This document shows, in pieces, positions 11,424-22,810 of a stretch of 64,000 bases of DNA. The stretch covers positions 186,001 through 250,000 of the forward strand of contig NC_068925.1 of the NCBI RefSeq assembly GCF_023091745.1. Direction: 5' to 3'. The notes beneath the pieces are model-generated. The model was given only the letters and a program-made list of their open reading frames with translations. It did not search any database and was not told the DNA's origin. The position numbers and the translations under genes were made by a program. How positions within the stretch are numbered: position 1 is the stretch's first letter; each line of letters opens with the position of its first letter. Source of the DNA: Budorcas taxicolor (taxonomy: Eukaryota > Chordata > Mammalia > Artiodactyla > Bovidae).

Positions 11424-12291
11424 GGATCTTGGGGTGCTTCTGAGTCTCCCCAGGGGAGTCAGGCCTCGTCTCGAGTGGGGGCATGCAAGTGCGCTTTCCT
11501 CCCGAGCTGCAGCAGTAGTGTCACGCTTCCTGTCACGTGGATCAAGGGATCTGTGGCTTTCCCTCCAGGCTGTCCCTCGAGGCTTTCCCACGAGGCTTTC
11601 CCACAGGGCTGTGCCACGTGCCACCTTGGTGTGAGTCGATCCTCGGCGTGAAAGACGAGCCGGTGAAGGGAAAAGAGGTTCCTCTGGAATGGACTGAGAC
11701 ATCTGGGGGACTCTTGGAATGGTGGCACGACCCTGGAGTTCCTCTCGCCGTTCCTGTAGAGAGGGCCTCCTCTTGAGATGCGACGGGAAGGCCGGGAACT
11801 CTTTCCCGACGAAGCAGGGAAAGGATCCCTCATCTCGAGCTACGAGGCGGAAACGGGGCTCCTCTGGATGTGGGCGGGACCCTCGTGATTCCTCTCGAGT
11901 GGAGACGGCTATGTCGGGGAACTTCTTGATTTGCACCAAGGGTGTGAGGGACTCTTTCGAAATTCCAGAGGTGAGGTGTGATCAGCCTCGAGACGCCTCA
12001 GCGGAAATGGGCCTCATCTCGCCTGGAGGGGAGAACCTCCTGGATTTTCTCCAGTTGCGGCAGGTCTTCTCGAGTTACGACGGGGACCTCAGTGACCCGC
12101 TCTGGTGGCCTCAGGAAAGGCCAGTCCCCATGCGAGTTGCTAGGGGACCTCTCGGGATTCCTCTCCCGTCCATGCCGGGGCCTCAGTCCTTGTGTGGAGT
12201 CGGGGCCGGTACCTGAGGATTCCTCTCCAGTGTTGCCATGGATCTTGGGGTGCTTCTGAGTCTCCCCAGGGGAGTCAGGCCTCGTCTCGAT

Positions 12292-15200
12292 TGGGGGCAT
12301 GCACGTGCGCTTTCCTCCCGAGCTGCAGCAGTAGTGTCACGCTTCCTGTCACGTGGATCAAGGGATCTGTGGCTTTCCCTCCAGGCTGTCCCTCGAGGCT
12401 TTCCCACGAGGCTTTCCCACAGGGCTGTGCCACGTGCCACCTTGGTGTGAGTCGATCCTCGGCGTGAAAGACGAGCCGGTGAAGGGAAAAGACGTTCCTC
12501 TGGAATGGACTGAGACATCTGGTGGACTCTTGGAATGGTGGCACGACCCTGAAGTTCCTCTCGCCGTTCCTGTAGAGAGGGCCTCCTCTTGAGATGCGAC
12601 GGGAACGCCGGGAACTCTTTCCCGACGAAGCAGGGAAAGGATCCCTCATCTCGAGCTACGAGGCGGAATCAGGGCTCCTCTGGATGTGGGCGGGACCCTC
12701 GTGATTCCTCTCGAGTGGAGACGGGTATGTCGGGGAACTTCTTGATTTGCACCAAGGGTGTGAAGGAGCCTTTCGAAGTTCCAGAGGTGAGGTGTGATCA
12801 GCCTCGAGACGCCTCAGCGGAAATGGGCCTCATCTCGCCTGGAGGGGAGAACCTCCTGGATTTTCTCGAGTTGCGGCAGGTCTTCTCGAGTTACGACGGG
12901 GACCTCAGGGACCCGCTCTGGTGGCCTCAGGAAAGGCCAGTCCCCATGCGAGTTGCTAGGGGACCTCTCGGGATTCCTCTCCCGTCCATGCCGGGGCTTC
13001 AGTCCTTGTGTGGAGTCGGGGCCGGAACCTGAGGATTCCTCTCCAGTGTTGCCATGGATCTTGGGGTGCATCTGAGTCTCCCCAGGGGAGTCAGGCCTCG
13101 TCTCGAGTGGGGGCATGCACGTGCGCTTTCCTCCCGAGCTGCAGCAGTAGTGTCACGCTTCCGGTCACGTGGATCAAGGGATCTGTGGCTTTCCCTCGAG
13201 GCTGTCCCTCGAGGCTTTCCCACGAGGCTTTCCCACAGGGCTGTGCCACGTGCCACCTTGGTGTGAGTCGATCTTTGGCGTGAAAGACGAGCCGGTGAAG
13301 GGAAAAGAGGTTCCTCTGGAATGGACTGAGACATCTGGGGGACTCTTGGAATGGTGGCACGGCCCTGGAGTTCCTCTCGCCGTTCCTGTTGAGAGGGCCT
13401 TCTCTTGAGATGCGACGGGAAGGCCGGGAACTCTTTCCCGACGAAGCAAGGAAAGGATCCCTCATCTCGAGCTACGAGGCGGAAACGGGGCTCCTCTGGA
13501 TGTGGGCGGGACCCTCGTGATTCCTCTCGAGTGGAGACGGCTATGTCGGGGAACTTCTTGATTTGCACCAAGGGTGTGAAGGACCCTTTCGAAGTTCCAG
13601 AGGTGAGGTGTGATCAGCCTCGAGACGCCTCAGCGGAAATGGGCCTCATCTCGCCTGGAGGGGAGAACCTCCTGGATTTTCTTGAGTTGGGGCAGGTCTT
13701 CTCGAGTTGCGACGGGGCCCTCAGGGACCCGCTCTGGTGTCCTCAGGAAAGGCCAGTCCCCATGCGAGTTGCTAGGGGACCTCTCGGGATTCCTCTCCTG
13801 TCCATGCCGGGGCCTCAGTCCTTTTGTGGAGTCGGGGCCGGAACCTGAGGTTTCCTCTCCAGTGTTGCCATGGATCTTGGGGTGCTTCTGAGTCTCCCCA
13901 GGGGAGTCAGGCCTCGTCTCGAGTGGGGGCATGCACGTGCGCTTTCCTCCCGAGCTGCAGCAGTAGTGTCACGCTTCCTGTCACGTGGATCAAGGGATCT
14001 GTGGCTTTCCCTCGAGGCTGTCCCTCGAGGCTTTCCCACGAGGCTTTCCCACAGGGCTGTGCCACGTGCCACCTTGGTGTGAGTCGATCCTCGGCGTGAA
14101 AGACGAGCCGGTGAAGGGAAAAGAGGTTCCTCTGGAATGGACTGAGACATCTGGTGGACTCTTGGAATGGTGGCACGACCCTGGAGTTCCTCTCGCCGTT
14201 CCTGTAGAGAGGGCCTCCTCTTGAGATGCGACGGGAACGCCGGGAACTCTTTCCCGACGAAGCAGGGAAAGGATCCCTCATCTCGAGCTACGAGGCGGAA
14301 TCAGGGCTCCTCTGGATGTGGGCGGGACCCTCGTGATTCCTCTCGAGTGGAGACGGGTATGTCGGGGAACTTCTTGATTTGCACCAAGGGTGTGAAGGAG
14401 CCTTTCGAAGTTCCAGAGGTGAGGTGTGATCAGCCTCGAGACGCCTCAGCGGAAATGGGCCTCATCTCGCCTGGAGGGGAGAACCTCCTGGATTTTCTCG
14501 AGTTGGGGCAGGTCTTCTCGAGTTGCGACGGGGACCTCAGGGACCCGCTCTGGTGTCCTCAGGAAAGGCCAGTCCCCATGCGAGTTGCTAGGGGACCTCT
14601 CGGGATTCCTCTCCTGTCCATGCCGGGGCCTCAGTCCTTGTGTGGAGTCGGGGCCGGAACCTGAGGATTCCTCTCCAGTGTTGCCATGGATCTTGGGGTG
14701 CTTCTGAGTCTCCCCAGGGGAGTCAGGCCTCGTCTCGAGTGGGGGCATGCACGTGCGCTTTCCTCCCGAGCTGCAGCAGTAGTGTCACGCTTCCTGTCAC
14801 GTGGATCAAGGGATCTGTGGCTTTCCCTCCAGGCTGTCCCTCGAGGCTTTCCCACGAGGCTTTCCCACAGGGCTGTGCCACGTGCCACCTTGGTGTGAGT
14901 CGATCCTCGGCGTGAAAGACGAGCCGGTGAAGGGAAAAGACGTTCCTCTGGAATGGACTGAGACATCTGGTGGACTCTTGGAATGGTGGCACGACCCTGA
15001 AGTTCCTCTCGCCGTTCCTGTAGAGAGGGCCTCCTCTTGAGATGCGACGGGAACGCCGGGAACTCTTTCCCGACGAAGCAGGGAAAGGATCCCTCATCTC
15101 GAGCTACGAGGCGGAATCAGGGCTCCTCTGGATGTGGGCGGGACCCTCGTGATTCCTCTCTAGTGGAGACGGGTATGTCGGGGAACTTCTTGATTTGCAC

Positions 15201-18200
15201 CAAGTGTGTGAAGGAGCCTTTCGAAGTTCCAGAGGTGAGGTGTGATCAGCCTCGAGACGCCTCAGCGGAAATGGGCCTCATCTCGCCTGGAGGGGAGAAC
15301 CTCCTGGATTTTCTCGAGTTGCCGCATGTCTTCTCGAGTTACGACGGGGACCTCAGGGACCCGCTCTGGTGGCCTCAGGAAAGGCCAGTCCCCATGCGAG
15401 TTGCTAGGGGACCTCTCGGGATTCCTCTCCCGTCCATGCCGGGGCCTCAGTCCTTGTGTGGAGTCGGGGCCGGAACCTGAGGATTACTCTCCAGTGTTGC
15501 CATGGATCTTGGGGTGCTTCTGAGTCTCCCCAGGGGAGTCAGGCCTCGTCTCGAGTGGGGGCATGCACGTGCGCTTTCCTCCCGAGCTGCAGCAGTAGTG
15601 TCACGCTTCCTGTCACGTGGATCAAGGGATCTGTGGCTTTCCCTCGAGGCTGTCCCTCGAGGCTTTCCCACGAGGCTTTCCCACAGGGCTGTGCCACGTG
15701 CCACCTTGGTGTGAGTCGATCCTCGGCGTGAAAGACGAGCCGGTGAAGGGAAAAGAGGTTCCTCTGGAATGGACTGAGACATCTGGGGGACTCTTGGAAT
15801 GGTGGCACGACCCTGGAGTTCCTCTCGCCGTTCCTGTTGAGAGGGCCTCCTCTTGAGATGCGACGGGAAGGCCGGGAACTCTTTCCCGACGAAGCATGGA
15901 AAGGATCCCTCATCTCGAGCTACGAGGCGGAAACGGGGCTCCTCTGGATGTGGGCGGGACCCTCGTGATTCCTCTCGAGTGGAGACGGCTAGGTCGGGGA
16001 ACTTCTTGATTTGCACCAAGGGTGTGAAGGACCCTTTCGAAGTTCCAGAGGTGAGGTGTGATCAGCCTCGAGACGCCTCAGCGGAAATGGGCCTCATCTC
16101 GCCTGGAGGGGAGAACCTCCTGGATTTTCTCGAGTTGGGGCAGGTCTTCTCGAGTTGCGACGGGGACCTCAGGGACCCGCTCTGGTGGCCTCAGGAAAGG
16201 CCAGTCCCCATGCGAGTTGCTAGGGGACCTCTCGGGATTCCTCTCCCGTCCATGCCGGGGCCTCAGTCCTTGTGTGGAGTCGGGGCCGGAACCTGAGGAT
16301 TCCTCTCCATTGTTGCCATGGATCTTGGGGTGCTTCTGAGTCTCCCCAGGGGAGTCAGGCCTCGTCTCGAGTGGGGGCATGCACGTGCGCTTTCCTCCCG
16401 AGCTGCAGCAGTAGTGTCACGCTTCCTGTCACGTGGATCAAGGGATCTGTGGCTTTCCCTCGAGGCTGTCCCTCGAGGCTTTCCCACGAGGCTTTCCCAC
16501 AGGGCTGTGCCACGTGCCACCTTGGTGTGAGTCGATCCTCGGCGTGAAAGACGAGCCGGTGAAGGGAAAAGAGGTTCCTCTGGAATGGACTGAGACATCT
16601 GGGGGACTCTTGGAATGGTGGCACGACCCTGGAGTTCCTCTCGCCGTTCCTGTTGAGAGGGCCTCCTCTTGAGATGCGACGGGAAGGCCGGGAACTCTTT
16701 CCCGACGAAGCATGGAAAGGATCCCTCATCTCGAGCTACGAGGCGGAAACGGGGCTCCTCTGGATGTGGGCGGGACCCTTGTGATTCCTCTCGAGTGGAG
16801 ACGGCTAGGTCGGGGAACTTCTTGATTTGCACCAAGGGTGTGAAGGACCCTTTCGAAGTTCCAGAGGTGAGGTGTGATCAGCCTCGAGACGCCTCAGCGG
16901 AAATGGGCCTCATCTCGCCTGGAGGGGAGAACCTCCTGGATTTTCTCGAGTTGGGGCAGGTCTTCTCGAGTTGCGACGGGGACCTCAGGGACCCGCTCTG
17001 GTGGCCTCAGGAAAGGCCAGTCCCCATGCGAGTTGCTAGGGGACCTCTCGGGATTCCTCTCCCGTCCATGCCGGGGCCTCAGTCCTTGTGTGGAGTCGGG
17101 GCCGGAACCTGAGGTTTCCTCTCCAGTGTTGCCATGGATCTTGGGGTGCTTCTGAGTCTCCCCAGGGGAGTCAGGCCTCGTCTCGAGTGGGGGCATGCAC
17201 GTGCGCTTTCCTCCCGAGCTGCAGCAGTAGTGTCACGCTTCCTGTCACGTGGATCAAGGGATCTGTGGCTTTCCCTCGAGGCTGTCCCTCGAGGCTTTCC
17301 CACGAGGCTTTCCCACAGGGCTGTGCCACGTGCCACCTTGGTGTGAGTCGATCCTCGGCGTGAAAGACGAGCCGGTGAAGGGAAAAGAGGTTCCTCTGGA
17401 ATGGACTGAGACATCTGGGGGACTCTTGGAATGGTGGCACGACCCTGGAGTTCCTCTCGCCGTTCCTGTTGAGAGGGCCTCCTCTTGAGATGCGACGGGA
17501 AGGCCGGGAACTCTTTCCCGACGAAGCATGGAAAGGATCCCTCATCTCGAGCTACGAGGCGGAAACGGGGCTCCTCTGGATGTGGGCGGGACCCTCGTGA
17601 TTCCTCTCGAGTGGAGACGGCTAGGTCGGGGAACTTCTTGATTTGCACCAAGGGTGTGAAGGACCCTTTCGAAGTTCCAGAGGTGAGGTGTGATCAGCCT
17701 CGAGACGCCTCAGCGGAAATGGGCCTCATCTCGCCTGGAGGGGAGAACCTCCTGGATTTTCTCGAGTTGGGGCAGGTCTTCTCGAGTTGCGACGGGGACC
17801 TCAGGGACCCGCTCTGGTGGCCTCAGGAAAGGCCAGTCCCCATGCGAGTTGCTAGGGGACCTCTCGGGATTCCTCTCCCGTCCATGCCGGGGCCTCAGTC
17901 CTTGTGTGGAGTCGGGACCGGAACCTGAGGTTTCCTCTCCAGTGTTGCCATGGATCTTGGGGTGCTTCTGAGTCTCCCCAGGGGAGTCAGGCCTCGTCTC
18001 GAGTGGGGGCATGCACGTGCGCTTTCCTCCCGAGCTGCAGCAGTAGTGTCACGCTTCCTGTCACGTGGATCAAGGGATCTGTGGCTTTCCCTCCAGGCTG
18101 TCCCTCGAGGCTTTCCCACGAGGCTTTCCCACAGGGCTGTGCCACGTGCCACCTTGGTGTGAGTCGATCCTCGGCGTGAAAGACGAGCCGGTGAAGGGAA

Positions 18201-18819
18201 AAGAGGTTCCTCTGGAATGGACTGAGACATCTGGGGGACTCTTGGAATGGTGGCACGACCCTGGAGTTCCTCTCGCCGTTCCTGTAGAGAGGGCCTCCTC
18301 TTGAGATGCGACGGGAAGGCCGGGAACTCTTTCCCGACGAAGCAGGGAAAGGATCCCTCATCTCGAGCTACGAGGCGGAAACGGGGCTCCTCTGGATGTG
18401 GGCGGGACCCTCGTGATTCCTCTCGAGTGGAGACGGCTATGTCGGGGAACTTCTTGATTTGCACCAAGGGTGTGAGGGACTCTTTCGAAATTCCAGAGGT
18501 GAGGTGTGATCAGCCTCGAGACGCCTCAGCGGAAATGGGCCTCATCTCGCCTGGAGGGGAGAACCTCCTGGATTTTCTCCAGTTGCGGCAGGTCTTCTCG
18601 AGTTACGACGGGGACCTCAGTGACCCGCTCTGGTGGCCTCAGGAAAGGCCAGTCCCCATGCGAGTTGCTAGGGGACCTCTCGGGATTCCTCTCCCGTCCA
18701 TGCCGGGGCCTCAGTCCTTGTGTGGAGTCGGGGCCGGTACCTGAGGATTCCTCTCCAGTGTTGCCATGGATCTTGGGGTGCTTCTGAGTCTCCCCAGGGG
18801 AGTCAGGCCTCGTCTCGAT
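12292..18819 (+). repeat. Multi-monomer block B (8 monomers, 6,528 bp), duplicate of block A
   Basis: The offset to block A is 8,159 at the left (4897 matches 13056), 7,344 in the middle (8160 matches 15504) and 6,528 at the right (11424 matches 17952), each step being one monomer. Only about a dozen differences are visible over 6.5 kb, for example at 12810 (C versus T), 13717 (GGGGCCCTC), 13824 (CTTTTGTGG), 15205 (AAGTGTGTG) and 16309 (CTCCATTG). The junction lies between the CGATTGGGG variant at 12291, which matches 18819, and the CTCCAGGCTG variant near 12382, which matches 4223. Both copies stay in monomer register, as expected from unequal exchange. Confidence 0.85.
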
Positions 18820-20399
18820 TGGGGGCATGCACGTGCGCTTTCCTCCCGAGCTGCAGCAGTAGTGTCACGCTTCCTGTCACGTGGATCAAGGGATCTGTGG
18901 CTTTCCCTCGAGGCTGTCCCTCGAGGCTTTCCCACGAGGCTTTCCCACAGGGCTGTGCCACGTACCACCTTGGTGTGAGTCGATCCTCGGCGTGAAAGAC
19001 GAGCCGCTGAAGGGAAAAGAGGTTCCTCTGGAATGGACTGAGACATCTGGGGGACTCTTGGAATGGTGGCACGACCCTGGAGTTCCTCTCGCCGTTCCTG
19101 TTGAGAGGGCCTCCTCTTGAGATGCGACGGGAAGGCCGGGAACTCTTTCCCGACGAAGCAGGGAAAGGATCCCTCATCTCGAGCTACGAGGCGGAAACGG
19201 GGCTCCTCTGGATGTGGGCGGGACCCTCGTGATTCCTCTCCAGTGGAGACGGCTAGGTCGGGGAACTTCTGGATTTGCACCAAGGGTGTGAAGTACCCTT
19301 TCGAAGTTCCAGAGGTGAGGTGTGATCAGCCTCGAGACGCCTCAGCGGAAATGGGCCTCATCTCGCCTGGAGGGGAGAACCTCCTGGATTTTCTCGACTT
19401 GGGGCAGGTCTTCTCGAGTTGCGACGGGGACCTCAGGGACCCGCTCTGGTGTCCTCAGGAAAGGCCAGTCCCCATGCGAGTTGCTAGGGGACCTCTCGGG
19501 ATTCCTCTCCCGTCCATGCCGGGGCCTCAGTCCTTGTGTGGAGTCGGGGCCGGAACCTGAGGATTCCTCTCCAGTGTTGCCATGGATCTTGGGGTGCTTC
19601 TGAGTCTCCCCAGGGGAGTCAGGCCTCGTCTCGAGTGGGGGCATGCACGTGCGCTTTCTTCCCGAGCTGCAGCAGTAGTGTCACGCTTCCTGTCACGTGC
19701 ATCAAGGGATCTGTGGCTTTCCCTCGAGGCTGTCCCTCGAGGCTTTCCCACGAGGCTTTCCCACAGGGCTGTGCCACGTGCCACCTTGGTGTGAGTCGAT
19801 CCTCGGCGTGAAAGACGAGCCGGTGAAGGGAAAAGAGGTTCCTCTGGAATGGACTGAGACATCTGGGGGACTCTTGGAATGGTGGCACGACCCTGGAGTT
19901 CCTCTCGCCGTTCCTGTAGAGAGGGCCTCCTCTTGAGATGCGACGGGAAGGCCGGGAACTCTTTCCCGACGAAGCAGGGAAAGGATCCCTCATCTCGAGC
20001 TACGAGGCGGAAACGGGGCTCCTCTGGATGTGGGCGGGACCCTCGTGATTCCTCTCGAGTGGAGACGGCTATGTCGGGGAACTTCTTGATTTGCACCAAG
20101 GGTGTGAAGGACCCTTTCGAAATTCCAGAGGTGAGGTGTGATCAGCCTCGAGACGCCTCAGCGGAAATGGGCCTCATCTCGCCTGGAGGGGAGAACCTCC
20201 TGGATTTTCTCGAGTTGCGGCAGGTCTTCTCGAGTTACGACGGGGACCTCAGGGACACGCTCTGGTGGCCTCAGGAAAGGCCAGTCCCCATGCGAGTTGC
20301 TAGGGGACCTCTCGGGATTCCTCTCCCGTCCATGCCGGGGCCTCAGTCCTTGTGTGGAGTCGGGGCCGGAACCTGAGGATTCCTCTCCAGTGTTGCCAT
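18820..20399 (+). repeat. Subarray after block B
   Basis: Rather less than two monomers of the same general type as block A/B carry private changes: CACGTACCACC at 18961, GAGCCGCTGAAG near 19005, AAGTACCC near 19292, CTCGACTTGG near 19395, TTTCTTCCC near 19656 and CACGTGCATC near 19695. No indels are present. It grades into the more heterogeneous array that starts near 20.4 kb. Confidence 0.7.
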
Positions 20400-21496
20400 G
20401 GATCTTGGGGTGCTTCTGAGTCTCCCCAGGGGAGTCAGGCCTCGTCTCGAGAGGGGGCATGCACGTGCGCTTTCCTCCCGAGCTGCAGCAGTAGTGTCAC
20501 GCTTCCTGTCACGTGGATCAAGGGATCTGTGGCTTTCCCTCAAGGCTGTCCCTCGAGGCTTTCCCACGAGGCTTTCCCACAGGGCTGTGCCACGTGCCAC
20601 CTTGGTGTGAGTCGATCCTCGGCGTGAAAGACGAGCCGGTGAAGGGAAAAGAGCTTCCTCTGGAATGGACTGAGACATCTGGGAGACTCTTGGAATTTTG
20701 GCACGACCCTGGAGTTCCTCTCGCCGTTCCTGTTGAGAGGGCCTCCTCTTGAGATGCGACGGGAATGCCGGGATCTCTTTCCCGACGAAGCAGGGAAAGG
20801 ATCCCTCATCTCGAGCTACGAGGCGGACCCGGGGCTCCTCTGGATGTGGGCGGGACCCTCGTGATTCCTCTCGAGTGGAGACGGGCATGTCGGGAAACTT
20901 CTTGATTTGCACCAAGGGTGTGAAGGACCCTTTCGAAGTTCCAGAGGTGAGGTGTGATCAGCCTCGAGACGCCTCAGCGAAAATGGGCCTCATCTCGCCT
21001 GGAGGGGAGAACCTCCTGGATTTTCTCGAGTTGCGGCAGGTCTTCTCGAGTTACGACGGGGACCTCAGCGACCCGCTCTGGTGGCCTCAGGAAAGGCCAG
21101 TCCCCATGCGAGTGGCTAGGGGACCTCTCGGGTTTCCTCTCCGGTCGATGCCGGGGCCTGAGACCTTGTGTGGAGTCGGGGCCGGAACCTGAGCATTCCT
21201 CTCCAGTGTTGACATGGATTTTGGGGTGCCTCTGAGTCTCCCCAGGGGAGTCAGGCTTCGTCTCGAGTGGGGGCATGCACGTGCGCTTTCCTCCCTAGCT
21301 GCAGCAGTAGGGTCACACTTCCTGTCACGTGGATCAAGGGATCTGTGGCTTTCCCTCGAGGCTTTCCCTCGAGGCTTTCCCACGAGGCTTTCCCACAGGG
21401 CTGTGCCACGTGCCACCTTGGTGTGAGTCGATCCTCGGCGTGAAAGACGAGCCGGTGAAGGGAAAAGTGGTTCCTCTGGAATGGACTGAGACATCT

Positions 21497-21503
21497 GGGG
21501 TCT
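21497..21503 (+). other. 1-base deletion in monomer 27
   Basis: The sequence reads CATCTGGGGTCTCTTGG where most monomers read CATCTGGGGGACTCTTGG. The monomer is 815 bp long, and the change combines a loss with a substitution. Confidence 0.75.
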
Positions 21504-22529
21504 CTTGGAAAGGTGGCACGACCCTGGAGTTCCTCTCGCCGTTCCTGTTGAGAGGGCCTCCTCTTGAGAAGCGACGGGAACGCTGGGAACTCTTTCCCGA
21601 CAAAGCAGGGACAGGATCCCTCATCTCGAGCTACGTGGCCGAAACGGGGCTCCTCTGGATGTGGGCGGGACCCTCGTGATTCCTCTCGAGTGGAGACGGG
21701 TATGTCGGGGAACTTCTTGATTTGCAGCAAGGGTGTGAAGGAGCCTTTCGAAGTTCCAGAGGTGAGGTGTGATCCGCCTCGTGACACCTCAGCAGAAATG
21801 GTCCTCATCTCGCCTGGAGGGGAGAACCTCCTGGATTTTCTCGAGTTGCGGCAGGTCTTCTCGAGTTACGACGGGGACCTCAGGGACCCGCTCTGGTGGC
21901 CTCAGGAAAGGCCAGTCCCCATGCGAGTTGCTAGGGGACCTCTCGGGATTCCTCTCCCGTCCATGCCGGGGCCTCAGTCCTTGTGTGGAGTCGGGGCCGG
22001 AACCTGAGGATTCCTCTCCAGTGTTGCCATGGATCTTGGGGTGCTTCTGAGTCTCCCCAGGGGAGTCAGGCCTCGTCTCGAGTGGGGGCATGCACGTGCG
22101 CTTTCCTCCCGAGCTGCAGCAGTAGTGTCACGCTTCCTGTCACGTGGATCAAGGGATCTGTGGCTTTCCCTCGAGGCTGTCCCTCGAGGCTTTCCCATGA
22201 GGCTTTCCCACAGGGCTGTGCCACGTGCCACCTTGGTGTGAGTCGATCCTCGGCGTGAAAGACGAGCCGGTGAAGGGAAAAGAGCTTCCTCTGGAATGGA
22301 TTGAGACATCTGGGGGACTCTTGGAATGGTGGCACGACCCTGAAGTTCCTCTCGCCGTTCCTGTTGAGAGGGCCTCCTCTTGAGATGCGACGGGAATGCC
22401 GGGATCTCTTTCCCGACGAAGCAGGGAAAGGATCCCTCATCTCGAGCTACGAGGCGGACCCGGGGCTCCTCTGGATGTGGGCGGGACCCTCGTGTTTCCT
22501 CTCGAGTGGAGACGGGTATGTCGGGGAAC

Positions 22530-22810
22530 TTCTTGAGTTGCACCAAGAGTGGGAAGGACCCTTTAGACGTTCCAGAGGTGAGGTGTGATTAGCCCCGAGA
22601 AGCATCTGCGGAAATGGGTCTCATCTCGCCTGCAGGGGAGAACCTCCTGGATATTCTCGAGTTGCGGCAGGTCTTCTCGAGTTACGACGGGAACCTCAGG
22701 GACCCGCTCTGGTGGCCTCAGGAAGGGCCAGTCCCCGTGCGAGTTGCTAGGGGCCATCTCGGGATTCCTCTCCCATCGATGCCGGGGCCTGAGACCTTGT
22801 GTGGAGTAGG
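22530..22810 (+). repeat. Most diverged monomer segment in the window
   Basis: In monomer 28 this stretch carries clustered private changes: GAGTTGCACC, AAGAGTGGGAAGG, CCTTTAGACGTTCC, GTGATTAGCCCCGAG, AAGCATCTGCGG, GCCTGCAGGGG, GGATATTCTC, CCCCGTGCG, GGGGCCATCTC, CTCCCATCGATGCC, CCTGAGACC and GAGTAGGGG. Parts of the 3' set (TCGATGCC with CCTGAGACC) are shared with 21146-21165. The rest of the monomer is ordinary, so a segment of an older or distant satellite lineage seems to have survived or been introduced by conversion. Confidence 0.8.

Larger units (their letters stand above)
4133..12291 (+). repeat. Multi-monomer block A (10 monomers, 8,159 bp)
   Basis: The order of variant monomers here is repeated immediately downstream in block B. 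Diagnostic variants are GGATCTTTGG-type changes at 5112 and 5928 (GATCTTTGGCG), GGAATCAGGG at about 4507, 6955 and 7770, TTGCCGCATG near 7975, GGGTCGGGACC-like changes at 10570 and 11388, and CGATTGGGG at 12291. Block A holds two monomers more than B: one extra GATCTTTGG monomer (5.0-6.7 kb) and one extra monomer in the 9.8-11.4 kb run. It also has a private 1-base deletion at about 7020. The left edge falls between 4132 and 4223, where the B junction loses its match. Confidence 0.85.
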
